Assembly: GCA_022819905.1 (NCBI GenBank)
Contig: JAJEGJ010000008.1
Location: 1-64,000 of the forward strand
Length of the DNA stretch: 64,000 nucleotides
Direction of reading: 5' to 3'
Source: Alphaproteobacteria bacterium
Lineage (GTDB): Bacteria > Pseudomonadota > Alphaproteobacteria > TMED109
The first letter of the stretch is position 1; each line of letters starts with the position of its first letter. Under the pieces are notes generated by a model. It was not told the origin of the DNA. It did no database searches and saw nothing but the letters and a program-made list of their open reading frames with translations. The position numbers and the translations under genes were made by a program. This document shows positions 35,187 to 43,479 of this stretch, piece by piece.

Positions 35187-36171
35187 AGTTGCTCAGCCTG
35201 CCGTCTTCCAAATAGTCGAGGCATGTCCGCAGCGCCTTGCGCCGAAGGAAATCGAACCCCGCCGCGCTGTAGAAGGCGGCGTGCGGCGTGATCACCAGCC
35301 GGTCTCGGACCCACTCCTCGCGTGCCCGCCAGGCCCGCATCAACGGGTGATCGGCCGGCGGCGGTTCTTCGGGGAACACGTCGAGGCCGGCCGCACCGAG
35401 ATGTCCGGATTCGAGTCCCCACTGGACCGCATCCAGGTCGACGATCGCGCCGCGGGCCGTGTTCACGAGAATCGCGCCCGGTTTCATCGCCGCCACGGCC
35501 GCGCGATCGATCAGATCGGCGGTCTCTGCGTTCGCAAGGCAGTGGACGGTGAGAAAGTCGCAGGCCCCGAGCATCGCATGCAGGTCGTGGAACCGCTCCA
35601 CACCCAGTGCCAACTCCTGGCCATCCGGGATGTACGGATCGTAGGCCGCCACGTGCAGACCAAAACCCTTCGCCCGCATCGCCGCCGCGGTGCCGATCCG
35701 GCCCAGGCCAATCACTCCCAGACGCTTGCCGGCGAGCCGGGTGACCGTGGGCGATGCCGAGTAGTCCCAGATCGGCTCCTCCGTCCGGAGGAACCGCTCA
35801 TGGAACTGCACGATGCCACGCGCGAAGGTCAGGATCAGCGCCAGGGCATGGTCTGCAACCTCCGTGGTTCCGTAGTCCGGAACGTTGCAGACCATGATGC
35901 CGCGGCGACCGGCGGCGCGCGTGTCGATCAAGTCGTAGCCGACACCGAGCCGGGTGATGATGCGGCACTGCCCCAGCCCATCGATGATCTCTTCGTCGAT
36001 GGGCATGTGGAGGCCGGTTACCAGGGCATCGGCCCGAGCCCAATCCGCTGCCGGAACATCGCGTCGGGATCTTCCCGGAAAAACCACCACCTCCGCGAGG
36101 TCGGCCGCTTCGTCCCGCTCGATCGCCAGCCCGTCCTGGGCCACCGAGTCGGGGTACAGGATGACGTGCAC
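35155..36171 (-). CDS. D-isomer-specific 2-hydroxyacid dehydrogenase
   Basis: The 338-residue NAD(P)-dependent oxidoreductase has the Rossmann motif GLGRIG (155-160). The catalytic triad is R240 in NTARGAIVD, E269 in FPEEPP and H297 in TPHAAF. The sequence is closest in style to C-terminal-binding-protein-like dehydrogenases used in sugar-acid pathways. It lies nine bases after the dehydratase gene and upstream of the TRAP genes. Likely role: oxidation or reduction of a 2-hydroxy acid made or used by the dehydratase step. Confidence 0.88.
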   Translation of the reverse strand: MHVILYPDSVAQDGLAIERDEAADLAEVVVFPGRSRRDVPAADWARADALVTGLHMPIDEEIIDGLGQCRIITRLGVGYDLIDTRAAGRRGIMVCNVPDYGTTEVADHALALILTFARGIVQFHERFLRTEEPIWDYSASPTVTRLAGKRLGVIGLGRIGTAAAMRAKGFGLHVAAYDPYIPDGQELALGVERFHDLHAMLGACDFLTVHCLANAETADLIDRAAVAAMKPGAILVNTARGAIVDLDAVQWGLESGHLGAAGLDVFPEEPPPADHPLMRAWRAREEWVRDRLVITPHAAFYSAAGFDFLRRKALRTCLDYLEDGRLSNCVNGQYLADR

Positions 36172-36180
36172 AGGCTCGAT

Positions 36181-37911
36181 TCAGTGCGATGGCCGGGGAA
36201 CGCCCGACCCACTGCTGCCACGCAAGAAGTCGAGATCGGCGCCTTCGTTCGCCTGCAGGACCCGTTCGGTGTAGAGGTTTACCCAGCCCCGCTCGGAAGC
36301 GGGCGGCGGTGCCTGCCATGCTTCTCGGCGCCGGCGAAGTTCGCCGTCGTCCACGTCGAGGTGCAAGCGCCGGCGAGCAACATCAAGCTCGATCATGTCG
36401 CCGTCTCGGACCAGCGCGAGCGGCCCTCCGACGGCAGCTTCGGGCGCGACGTGCAGCACGACGGTGCCGAAGCACGTCCCGGACATGCGTGCATCGGAGA
36501 TCCGCACCATGTCGCGGATGCCCCGCTCAAGGACCTTCTTGGGAAGCGGCAGGTTGCCGACCTCCGGCATGCCGGGATAGCCCTTCGGGCCGGCGCCCTT
36601 CAGGACCATGACGCAGGTCTCGTCGATGTCCAAGTCCGGCTGATCCAGACGCGCATGCAGGTCTTCCACCGATTCGAAGACAACCGCTCGGCCTCGGTGG
36701 TGCATGAGGCCGGCATCCGCCGCGGAAATCTTGATCACCGCCCCATCCGGAGCCAGATTCCCCCGCAAGATCGCCGTGCCCGCCCCCACATTGATGGGCT
36801 TCGCCGACGGACGAATGACGTCCTCATTCCAGTTCTTGGCACCGCCCACGTTCTCGGCCACGGTGCGGCCGGTGACGGTGATGGCGTCGCCGTGGAGGTG
36901 CGGAAGAATTTCCTTCATGACGACGGGCAACCCGCCCGCGTAGAAGAAGTCTTCCATAAGGTATTCACCGGACGGCTGCAGATTCACGATGAAGGGAACT
37001 TCGCGGATGAGATCGTCGAAGTCCTGCAGGCGAAGCTGTACCCCGATCCGGCCGGCAATTGCCAGCAAATGCACGATCGCGTTGGTCGACCCACCGATCG
37101 CGGCGTTCACCTTGATGGCGTTCTCGAAGGCCTTTCGGTCAAGCACATCCGACAGTTTGAGGCCCGCCTCGACGTTCTGAACGATCTGCATTCCGGCGCG
37201 CTCGGACAGCGCGTAGCGGCGCGAATCGACCGCGGGAATTGCCGCCGAACCGGGCAGCTGCAGTCCCAGCGCTTCGGACACACTCGCCATCGTGGAGGCG
37301 GTCCCCATCGTCATGCAGTGGCCCGCGCTCCGGGACATGCAGGCCTCGGCTTCCTGATAGTCCTCCAGCGTGATCACCCCAGCCCGGAGGTCGTCGGTCA
37401 GGCGCCAGACGTCGGTTCCCGAGCCGATGTCGCGGCCACGGTACTTGCCGTTCAGCATGGGCCCGCCGGTCACCACCAGCGTGGGGATGTCGACCGACGA
37501 CGCCCCCATGATCGTGGCGGGCGTGGTCTTGTCACAGCCGCACAAGAGGACCACCCCGTCGAATGGATTGGCGCGGATGGATTCCTCGACGTCGATGCTG
37601 GTCAGGTTGCGGTACAGCATGGTCGTCGGCCGCATGACCGGCTCACCCAGGCTCATCACCGGGAATTCCAGCGGGAAGCCGCCGGCCTTCCAGACCCCGC
37701 GTTTCACCGCCTCGGCCACGCGGTCAAGGTGTGCGTTGCAGGGCGTCACCTCGCTCGCCGTGTTGCAGATACCGATCACCGGCCGGCCGTCGAAATTCTC
37801 CGCCGCGAACCCCTGGTTCTTCATCCACGACCGGTGCGCGAAGTTCATCATCTCGTCGCCACCGAACCAGACGTGGCTCCGGTACCCCGATTCCCCGTTG
37901 CCTTTGGCCAT
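36181..37911 (-). CDS. IlvD/Edd-family sugar-acid dehydratase (L-arabonate dehydratase type)
   Basis: The 576-residue Fe-S dehydratase starts with YRSHVWFGGDEMMNFAHRSWMKNQGF, typical of the sugar-acid (arabonate/xylonate-like) branch rather than of IlvD. Cluster cysteines are C58 (TPCN), C126 (LLCGCDKT) and C199 (GHCMTMGTAST), with carbamylatable K128 in CDKTTPA. Later motifs are AAIGGSTNAIVHLLAIAG and SDARMSGTCFGTVVLHVAPEA with the catalytic serine. As first gene of the operon it fits catabolism of an imported sugar acid to a 2-keto-3-deoxy acid. The aldolase or dehydrogenase needed after it is not in the window. Confidence 0.9.
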   Translation of the reverse strand: MAKGNGESGYRSHVWFGGDEMMNFAHRSWMKNQGFAAENFDGRPVIGICNTASEVTPCNAHLDRVAEAVKRGVWKAGGFPLEFPVMSLGEPVMRPTTMLYRNLTSIDVEESIRANPFDGVVLLCGCDKTTPATIMGASSVDIPTLVVTGGPMLNGKYRGRDIGSGTDVWRLTDDLRAGVITLEDYQEAEACMSRSAGHCMTMGTASTMASVSEALGLQLPGSAAIPAVDSRRYALSERAGMQIVQNVEAGLKLSDVLDRKAFENAIKVNAAIGGSTNAIVHLLAIAGRIGVQLRLQDFDDLIREVPFIVNLQPSGEYLMEDFFYAGGLPVVMKEILPHLHGDAITVTGRTVAENVGGAKNWNEDVIRPSAKPINVGAGTAILRGNLAPDGAVIKISAADAGLMHHRGRAVVFESVEDLHARLDQPDLDIDETCVMVLKGAGPKGYPGMPEVGNLPLPKKVLERGIRDMVRISDARMSGTCFGTVVLHVAPEAAVGGPLALVRDGDMIELDVARRRLHLDVDDGELRRRREAWQAPPPASERGWVNLYTERVLQANEGADLDFLRGSSGSGVPRPSH

Positions 37912-38319
37912 CCCTCAAACCCCCCAAGCATCGTCCGCCGCAACCCGTAGGTGCGACCAGTGCGGAGATACTAGGGGACGCCCGCGAAGGGCGCGAACCG
38001 GGCCGGGTCAACTGCAGGCGATCGAAACGGTAGACAAACCCTGCCGACGCGGGTGCCCGGCAGCACAGGGTTACCCGGTCTTCACGCGGGTTCCGGCATT
38101 GCGCTGGATGGTCCGGGAGATGGCACGCAAGCCTGCGAGCGGGAGGATTCGCGTGATCGCGCTGTCGTGCCGTGATGCAGGCAGGAGTCGCAGCACGAGC
38201 CTGTTGCGAGACGGCACCGCATCACCGGAGTCTGTAGTCTTCCGCGGTTCCAGGTGTGCCCCGGTGCGCCCGGTCGATCAGGATGGCACACCCAGTTGAG
38301 GGGAACAGGAGAGAATCGG
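37912..38319. other. Divergent intergenic region
   Basis: About 408 bases between the divergent dehydratase and outer-membrane protein genes. No coding sequence or clear promoter was placed; the sequence is GC-rich throughout. Confidence 0.3.
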
Positions 38320-39213
38320 ATGCGACGATTCCGGGCGGGTGTAACCAGGGCAGTTGCCGTGCTGGGTCTTGGCGCCTGCTCGATCGCGGTGGCAGGCCAG
38401 GACGCCGCAGCCGGCGAGAGCGACCTCGGCGGGCCGGGTGGATCCGGCTGGTACGTGTCCCTTGGCGCCGGCACCATCGCATCCTCCGACCCGAAGCAGG
38501 CCGGCCGAAACCGGGACGACACCTGCTATCCGGATGATGACTGCGGGCATCTCGCAGGGGGGAGGCCTACCGGTTACCGATGGTTCTACGACCTGCACGC
38601 CGATTCCGGCACGGCCGTCGAACTGGCTGTCGGCCGCTTCTTCGGTGCCACGCGTGTCGAGGTCGGGCTGACCCAGCGCCGAAGCGCCGTTGCGCAGGCC
38701 TTCACCGGAATCACCTATCTGGACGGTTCTCCGCTCGTCCGGGCGACGGACAGCGCCTATGAATCCGTGTCGAACGCCTCAACCGATGATCTGACAGTCC
38801 GGTCCCTGTCCGTCAACGTCTACCGCGATTTCCCGCTGGCCTACGGCATCACGCCGTATCTTGGAGCCGGAGTGGGCATGTCGGCGGCGGAACTCTCGGG
38901 GATCCATTACGAGGGCCGGTACCGGTGCAGGCCGGGGGTGCCATGCGACAACCCTGGTCAGTACGACGGCCTGCAGCACATTGATCTATCGGAAACCGTG
39001 CCGTCGGGGCACATTCATGCTGGCGTCGATGTCGATCTCGGAAGCGGGATCCTCATCGGCCTGAAGCTGAGCTACAACCGCGTCGGCGATATCGACGGCT
39101 CGCACGGGTACTCCGAGCACAAGGTCCCCGGTCTGACCAGTTACACGCGAATCAGCGAAATCGATCGGTGGTCGCTGCTTGTGGGGGCCAAGTACCTGCT
39201 TGACGGTAGCTGA
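38320..39213 (+). CDS. Outer-membrane beta-barrel protein
   Basis: The 297-residue protein has an N-terminal signal (AVAVLGLGACSIAVAG). The mature part shows alternating hydrophobic strands such as GWYVSLGAGTIASS, TAVELAVGRFFGATRVEVGLTQRR, LSVNVYRDFPLAYGITPYLGAGVGMS, GHIHAGVDVDLGSGILIGLKLSYNRVGD and the C-terminal WSLLVGAKYLL. It resembles 8-stranded OmpA/OmpX-like or Msp2/P44-like barrel families. The insertion with paired cysteines (YRCRPGVPCDN) may form an extracellular loop disulfide. AGGAGAG precedes ATG 38320. Its end overlaps the region before the next gene. Confidence 0.75.
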   Translation: MRRFRAGVTRAVAVLGLGACSIAVAGQDAAAGESDLGGPGGSGWYVSLGAGTIASSDPKQAGRNRDDTCYPDDDCGHLAGGRPTGYRWFYDLHADSGTAVELAVGRFFGATRVEVGLTQRRSAVAQAFTGITYLDGSPLVRATDSAYESVSNASTDDLTVRSLSVNVYRDFPLAYGITPYLGAGVGMSAAELSGIHYEGRYRCRPGVPCDNPGQYDGLQHIDLSETVPSGHIHAGVDVDLGSGILIGLKLSYNRVGDIDGSHGYSEHKVPGLTSYTRISEIDRWSLLVGAKYLLDGS

Positions 39214-39289
39214 CGTCCGCTCTCCGCCGCGGCGCCGCCGCACCACTACCTGCGCGGTCGTGACCTCGACCACGTACGGAACCAAGGGC

Positions 39290-39832
39290 GTGGGCAACGT
39301 GTGGGTCTTCGGGTACGGGTCGCTGATCTGGCGGCCCGGCATCGCTTACCAGGAGCGCCGTGTGGCACGTGTCCGGGGCTGGACCCGGCGCTTCTGGCAA
39401 GGCTCGCACGATCACCGCGGCCTCCCCCATGCGCCGGGACGCGTCGTGACGCTGGTCCCGGAAACCGGCGCCACCTGTGAAGGCGTTGCCTACCGGGTGG
39501 GGGAAGCGTTGGCCAAGGCCACGTTTGAAGGGCTCGATCATCGCGAGAAAAACGGCTACCGGAGGCATAGCGTGCAGCTCGAGTTTCGCCTGGGCGGGAC
39601 CAGTGCCGGGATCGTCTACATCGCTCCCGTCGACAACCATGCGTTCCTCGGTCCTGCGCCCGTTGACGAGATGATCGCCCAGATCTCGCGTGCGGCTGGC
39701 CCCAGCGGTACCAACCTCGACTATCTTCGGCAGTTGGAATCGGCGCTCCGCCGCCTGGAAATCGACGATCCCCATGTCTTCGAACTCGCCCACCGACTCC
39801 GCGACGGCCGGCCGCCGACCGGCGCCAGGTGA
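39290..39832 (+). CDS. ChaC-like gamma-glutamylcyclotransferase
   Basis: This product of about 180 residues has the diagnostic VWVFGYGSLIWRPG start (Gly-rich substrate loop), RRFWQGSHDHRGLPHAPGRVVTL, CEGVAYRV and the catalytic-glutamate segment LDHREKNGY. ChaC enzymes cleave glutathione to 5-oxoproline and Cys-Gly. The start is uncertain (GTG 39290 is best placed before VWVFGYG; upstream frame is open to 39179). Confidence 0.85.
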   Translation: MGNVWVFGYGSLIWRPGIAYQERRVARVRGWTRRFWQGSHDHRGLPHAPGRVVTLVPETGATCEGVAYRVGEALAKATFEGLDHREKNGYRRHSVQLEFRLGGTSAGIVYIAPVDNHAFLGPAPVDEMIAQISRAAGPSGTNLDYLRQLESALRRLEIDDPHVFELAHRLRDGRPPTGAR

Positions 39833-40086
39833 CCCTCCCGGCCAGCCTTGTTCCGGCGATTCCCACTCGACCGCGGCGGGCCAACTTGCCGTGACGGAAG
39901 TCGGCGACCGCCGTCGCGAGTCAGCTGCGGGGGCAAGCGGAGGCCAAGGGGTGGTTGACCTGTCAGTTGGCGATATAAATTGCGGCGGCTTCGGGTGTCC
40001 ACCGGCGTGCGATCAATCGCCACCTTCCAAACCAGAGCATTGATTCGGCGCGCGTTCCATCCCGCGCTTCTACACGAGGATCCACC

Positions 40087-41082
40087 ATGACCCAGACCTA
40101 CCGCGCCTTCGTAGTGCGCAAAGAGGACGACGCTACCCAGCTGGGATACGAAGAGCGGCAAGTCCCCGAACCACAGGCCGGCGAGGTGGTCGTGCGGATC
40201 GCGTGGAGTTGCGTGAACTACAAGGACGGGCTGGCAACCCTTCCGAAGGGGGGCGTGGTCCGTGCCTGGCCTCGGGTGCCCGGAGTGGACATGTCCGGTG
40301 TGGTTGCCGCATCGCGAGACGATCGGTTCCGCGCAGGAGACCAGGTGGTCTGTACCGGCTTCGACTTCGGCGTCAACCACGACGGTGGTTTTGCCGAATT
40401 GTGCTGCGTGCCCGGCGACTGGCTGTTCCACCGCCCGGACGGCCTCAGTCTTCGCGATTGCATGACGTTCGGTACTGCGGGATTCACCGCCGCACTGGCC
40501 GTGCAGCAGATGGAGCGGAACGGACTTGCCCCTGACAACGGCGAAGTTCTGGTAACCGGCGCCTCGGGCGGCGTGGGGAGCATGGCGGTCGCCATGCTGG
40601 CAAACCTCGGGTACCGCGTCGCCGCCGCCACCGGCAAGACCGACGCCGCAACATTCCTGACCGGGCTCGGGGCGGACACCATTCTGAGCCGGGAAGAAGT
40701 CAGCGCAGAACCGCGTCCCATCGGCAAGGCCCGGTGGGCGGGCGCGGTCGATCAGGTCGGCGGGCGCATCCTGGCGTGGACCCTTTCCACCATGGCGTAT
40801 CGCGGGGTATGTGCGTCCACCGGCCTGACGGGGGGTCCGGGCCTTCAGTCGACCGTCTTTCCGTTCATCCTCCGAGGCGTCTCACTGCTCGGAATTGACT
40901 CGGTGATGTGCCCGATGGTCGAACGCGGCCCCCTCTGGACCCGGATGGCAGGAGAACTTCGGCCGTCGGACCTGGGTTCGATCACCACCGAAATCGGGTT
41001 CGACGACCTTCAGGCGTCGCTTGCGACCATTCTGAAGGGTGGCGTCACCGGTCGCACCGTCGTTCGGGTCGCCGGCGACTGA
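40087..41082 (+). CDS. acuI: AcuI/YhdH-type acrylyl-CoA reductase family oxidoreductase
   Basis: The 331-residue MDR-family NADPH reductase of the YhdH/YhfP branch carries ITYKDGL-like WSCVNYKDGLATLP, RVPGVDMSGVV, FGVNHDGGFAELCCVPGDWLFHRPDGLS, GTAGFTAALAVQQME, and the nucleotide-binding VLVTGASGGVGSMAVAMLANLGYRVAAATGK. AcuI reduces acryloyl-CoA to propionyl-CoA, in DMSP and 3-hydroxypropionate metabolism. No zinc site is present, as expected. Upstream TTGACC...TATAAA at about 39956-39980 resembles a promoter but with short spacing. Confidence 0.87.
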   Translation: MTQTYRAFVVRKEDDATQLGYEERQVPEPQAGEVVVRIAWSCVNYKDGLATLPKGGVVRAWPRVPGVDMSGVVAASRDDRFRAGDQVVCTGFDFGVNHDGGFAELCCVPGDWLFHRPDGLSLRDCMTFGTAGFTAALAVQQMERNGLAPDNGEVLVTGASGGVGSMAVAMLANLGYRVAAATGKTDAATFLTGLGADTILSREEVSAEPRPIGKARWAGAVDQVGGRILAWTLSTMAYRGVCASTGLTGGPGLQSTVFPFILRGVSLLGIDSVMCPMVERGPLWTRMAGELRPSDLGSITTEIGFDDLQASLATILKGGVTGRTVVRVAGD

Positions 41083-41092
41083 CCAAGCTGCC

Positions 41093-42553
41093 TCAGAGCG
41101 GTGGGCGGCGGCCGACCAGCCCGAGTTCCCGTTCCAGCGCCCCCGCCGCCTGAAACACGACCTGGTCGCGGTACCAAGGGCCGACCAGCTGCACCCCGAC
41201 CGGCAGTCCCTCGAAGAAGGCCGCATTCACGGATGCCGCGGGGTGGCGGGTCAAATTGAAGATGGGCGTAAAGGGCACCCACGCGAGCGGGTTCCGTTCC
41301 CATCCGTCCGGGAAATTCTGCTCGGCCTTGAACGGCAGCACCGGCATGGTCGGACCGAGCAGCACGTCAAACGGTCCGGCGCGGAATTGCTCGGTCAGCC
41401 AGGTCCAGAGGATCTCCCGCCCTTCCTGCGCCTCGTAGTACTCGCCAAGACCGCATTTCCGGCCGGCTTCACAGAACGACTGCAGGTTGGGATCGAGGAG
41501 TTCGTAGTGGCTGGCGCCCAGGTCATCGGCCAGGCGCGCCGCCCCCATGATCCAGATCAGCCGGAAAATGCGCGATGGATCGCGGGGCCATTCAAGCGAG
41601 ATCTCCTGCACGTCCGCACCAGCTTCGCGCAGCGCGTCGGCGGCATCGCGCGTCGCCCGCACGACGGCAGGATCGAGTTCCTGCCCGTCGATCGCGTGCA
41701 GCATCCCGAAATCGGGGGTGTAGGCGACCCTTAGGCCCTTGGCTCCGGCCGACGCGGCCGCGCGGTAATCCGTATCGTCGGGAGGCAGCGCGTGAAAGTC
41801 GCGATGATCCGGTCGGTTGATCACTTCGAACAGGAGCGCACCGTCCGTCACGGTGCGCGCCATGGGACCCACGTTGGCCACCGTGCCGAACAGCGACAGC
41901 GGCCATGCCGGAACTCGCCCGAAGGACGGCTTGTGGCCAAAGAGACCCGTGAAGCTCGAGGGAATGCGCACCGATCCCCCGCCGTCAGTGCCAAGGGCCA
42001 GGGGGCCCATCCCGCCGGCAACAGCGGCGCTGGCTCCGCCGGACGATCCACCAGGCGTGAGGTCGGGGTTCCAGGGATTCCGCGTCACGCCGCAGAGAAT
42101 GCTCGACGTGGTGCCCTTGTGTCCGTATTCCGGTGTCGACGTCTTGCCGAGGAGCACCGCGCCGTGCTCCCGCAGGCGCGCCACGGCCGGCGCATCGTCG
42201 TCCCAGGGCCCGTCTGCCGGCACCGTGAGGGAGCCCTTGCGCGTGGGCCAGCCCTCGGTCAGCAGCAGATCCTTGACCGATACCGGCACGCCATCCAGCG
42301 AACCGAGTGGTGCGTCCCGCTGCCAGCGTGCTTCCGAGGCGCGGGCGTCTCGCAGGGTTCGTTCGGCATCGACGACGACGAAGCAATTCAGTTGCGGGTT
42401 GAGGGCATCGATGCGGGCCAGAACCGCTTCGGCCACTTCGACGGGGGACAGAGTCTTGCGCCTGTATCGGCCCAGGAGCTCGGCGGCTGTGAGGTAATGC
42501 AGTTCTCCGGCGGGCGACAGCCCGTCGACTGCACTGGGTTCAGTTATCACCAA
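41093..42553 (-). CDS. Amidase signature-family hydrolase
   Basis: The 486-residue amidase carries the Ser-cisSer-Lys triad: K94 in VSVKDLLL, S170 in TPGGSSGGASAAVAGG and nucleophile S194 in GTDGGGSVRIPSS. The spacing between these residues matches the family. It may hydrolyse an amide or act as an aspartyl/glutamyl-tRNA amidotransferase-like protein, but the isolated location favours an amide catabolic enzyme. The start is a TTG or GTG about 42550-42553; no strong ribosome-binding site was seen. Confidence 0.85.
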   Translation of the reverse strand: MVITEPSAVDGLSPAGELHYLTAAELLGRYRRKTLSPVEVAEAVLARIDALNPQLNCFVVVDAERTLRDARASEARWQRDAPLGSLDGVPVSVKDLLLTEGWPTRKGSLTVPADGPWDDDAPAVARLREHGAVLLGKTSTPEYGHKGTTSSILCGVTRNPWNPDLTPGGSSGGASAAVAGGMGPLALGTDGGGSVRIPSSFTGLFGHKPSFGRVPAWPLSLFGTVANVGPMARTVTDGALLFEVINRPDHRDFHALPPDDTDYRAAASAGAKGLRVAYTPDFGMLHAIDGQELDPAVVRATRDAADALREAGADVQEISLEWPRDPSRIFRLIWIMGAARLADDLGASHYELLDPNLQSFCEAGRKCGLGEYYEAQEGREILWTWLTEQFRAGPFDVLLGPTMPVLPFKAEQNFPDGWERNPLAWVPFTPIFNLTRHPAASVNAAFFEGLPVGVQLVGPWYRDQVVFQAAGALERELGLVGRRPPL

Positions 42554-42928
42554 GACATTCCCTCCGACAATCCGCCAATCACCGGAACGTCAGCAGCTTC
42601 CCGGAGTGTATCGGCCGGCTTCTGGTCCCACCAGTCGATACTGGGCCATTCTCGCCGCCCGGCACCAGCACGACTGTGCTGATACACCCGTGCCCTGCGC
42701 GGGTGGACGGGAACGCGATCACGACGTTCACGAGTTTGCCCGCAGACAATGCTTGGAAGACGCGCATCCCGTTGGCTTCGCTTGGATTCCACAACGGCCA
42801 ACGAGTTTCGGTGTGTTGATTGGCAAGCCTTATAGGTCTCGCACTCCGCGACGCGCGAGCCCGCCGCGAGCGGGCGACGCCGGAGATCCTGCACCAGGGT
42901 TTCCTTCCAGTGGCGCGCCGTTCACGAA
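42554..42928. other. Intergenic region with weak minus-strand open frames
   Basis: Two overlapping minus-strand frames (about 42547-42998) read partly protein-like, for example WPSIDWWDQKPADTLREAADVPVIGG near the 3' end, but they occupy different frames and have no recognisable domain. I treat the region as non-coding or decayed. Confidence 0.3.
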
Positions 42929-43369
42929 CTAGCCTTCCGCCTCCGCGAGGTACCCTTCTGCGTCGAGCGGCCAGAAGGGGTTGTACGCAACCTCCCAAAC
43001 GTGCCCGTCCGGATCAGCAAAGTAGCCGGAATAGCCACCCCAGTAAGCGTTCTCCGGCTCTTTCAGGACGACGGCTCCTGCTGCGACGGCGGCAGCAAAC
43101 GCCCCGTCCACCTCGTCAGGTGATGGGTAATTCTGCGCAAGCGTCATGGCTCCGGTACCGAGTCGGATTCCGGGTCGTCCCTGATCCGCTGCCAGCGCGT
43201 CCATTCCGATCAGGCCAAGCATCAAGCCCTTCAACCGATAAAACCTCACCTCAGGCAACGTCTCCGCTGCCTGCCAACCGAGTGCTTCGTAGAAGGCGCT
43301 GGATCGTTCGATGTCGTCCACGCCGAGCGAAATCAGCGTCACCCGCTGGGCGGTCAAATTGAGGGCCAT
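42929..43369 (-). CDS. VOC (glyoxalase/bleomycin-resistance) family protein
   Basis: The 146-residue protein of the vicinal-oxygen-chelate superfamily has one betaalphabetabetabeta unit and then a second: RVTLISLGVDDIERSSAFYEALGW, the middle LMLGLIGM and the C-terminal AYWGGYSGYFADPDGHVWEVAYNPFW with the usual metal-ligand glutamate. ATG 43369 is preferred since GGGAG sits eight bases before it. It is divergent from hpaB and shares its regulatory region. The substrate is unknown. Confidence 0.83.
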   Translation of the reverse strand: MALNLTAQRVTLISLGVDDIERSSAFYEALGWQAAETLPEVRFYRLKGLMLGLIGMDALAADQGRPGIRLGTGAMTLAQNYPSPDEVDGAFAAAVAAGAVVLKEPENAYWGGYSGYFADPDGHVWEVAYNPFWPLDAEGYLAEAEG

Positions 43370-43419
43370 GGTCATTCTCCCGATCGGCCGGTCGTCAGGC
43401 GAAAACACGGTTTCCCGAA

Positions 43420-43448
43420 TTGACACTAATCGCTGGGCGACTTAGGGT
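43420..43448 (+). promoter_or_regulatory. Predicted sigma70 promoter for hpaB operon
   Basis: TTGACA (43420-43425), a consensus -35 box, is followed after 17 bases by TAGGGT (43443-43448). The -35 box match is perfect. The palindrome listed next lies immediately downstream. Confidence 0.55.
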
Positions 43449-43455
43449 CATATGA

Positions 43456-43467
43456 TTTGATATCAAA
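43456..43467. promoter_or_regulatory. Perfect 12-bp palindrome, candidate MarR operator
   Basis: TTTGATATCAAA is a perfect palindrome located at about +2 to +13 relative to the predicted promoter and 12 bases before the hpaB start. MarR-family operators commonly have this size and AT-rich composition. The regulator could be the MarR protein at 49767. Confidence 0.55.
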
Positions 43468-43479
43468 CTAGATTGCAGG

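Noticed and set aside
34996-37950. Plus-strand open frame of 984 codons
   Set aside because: It is antisense to the dehydratase and dehydrogenase genes, which have clear catalytic residues. The translated product is rich in His/Arg with no domain; long antisense frames are common at this GC content.
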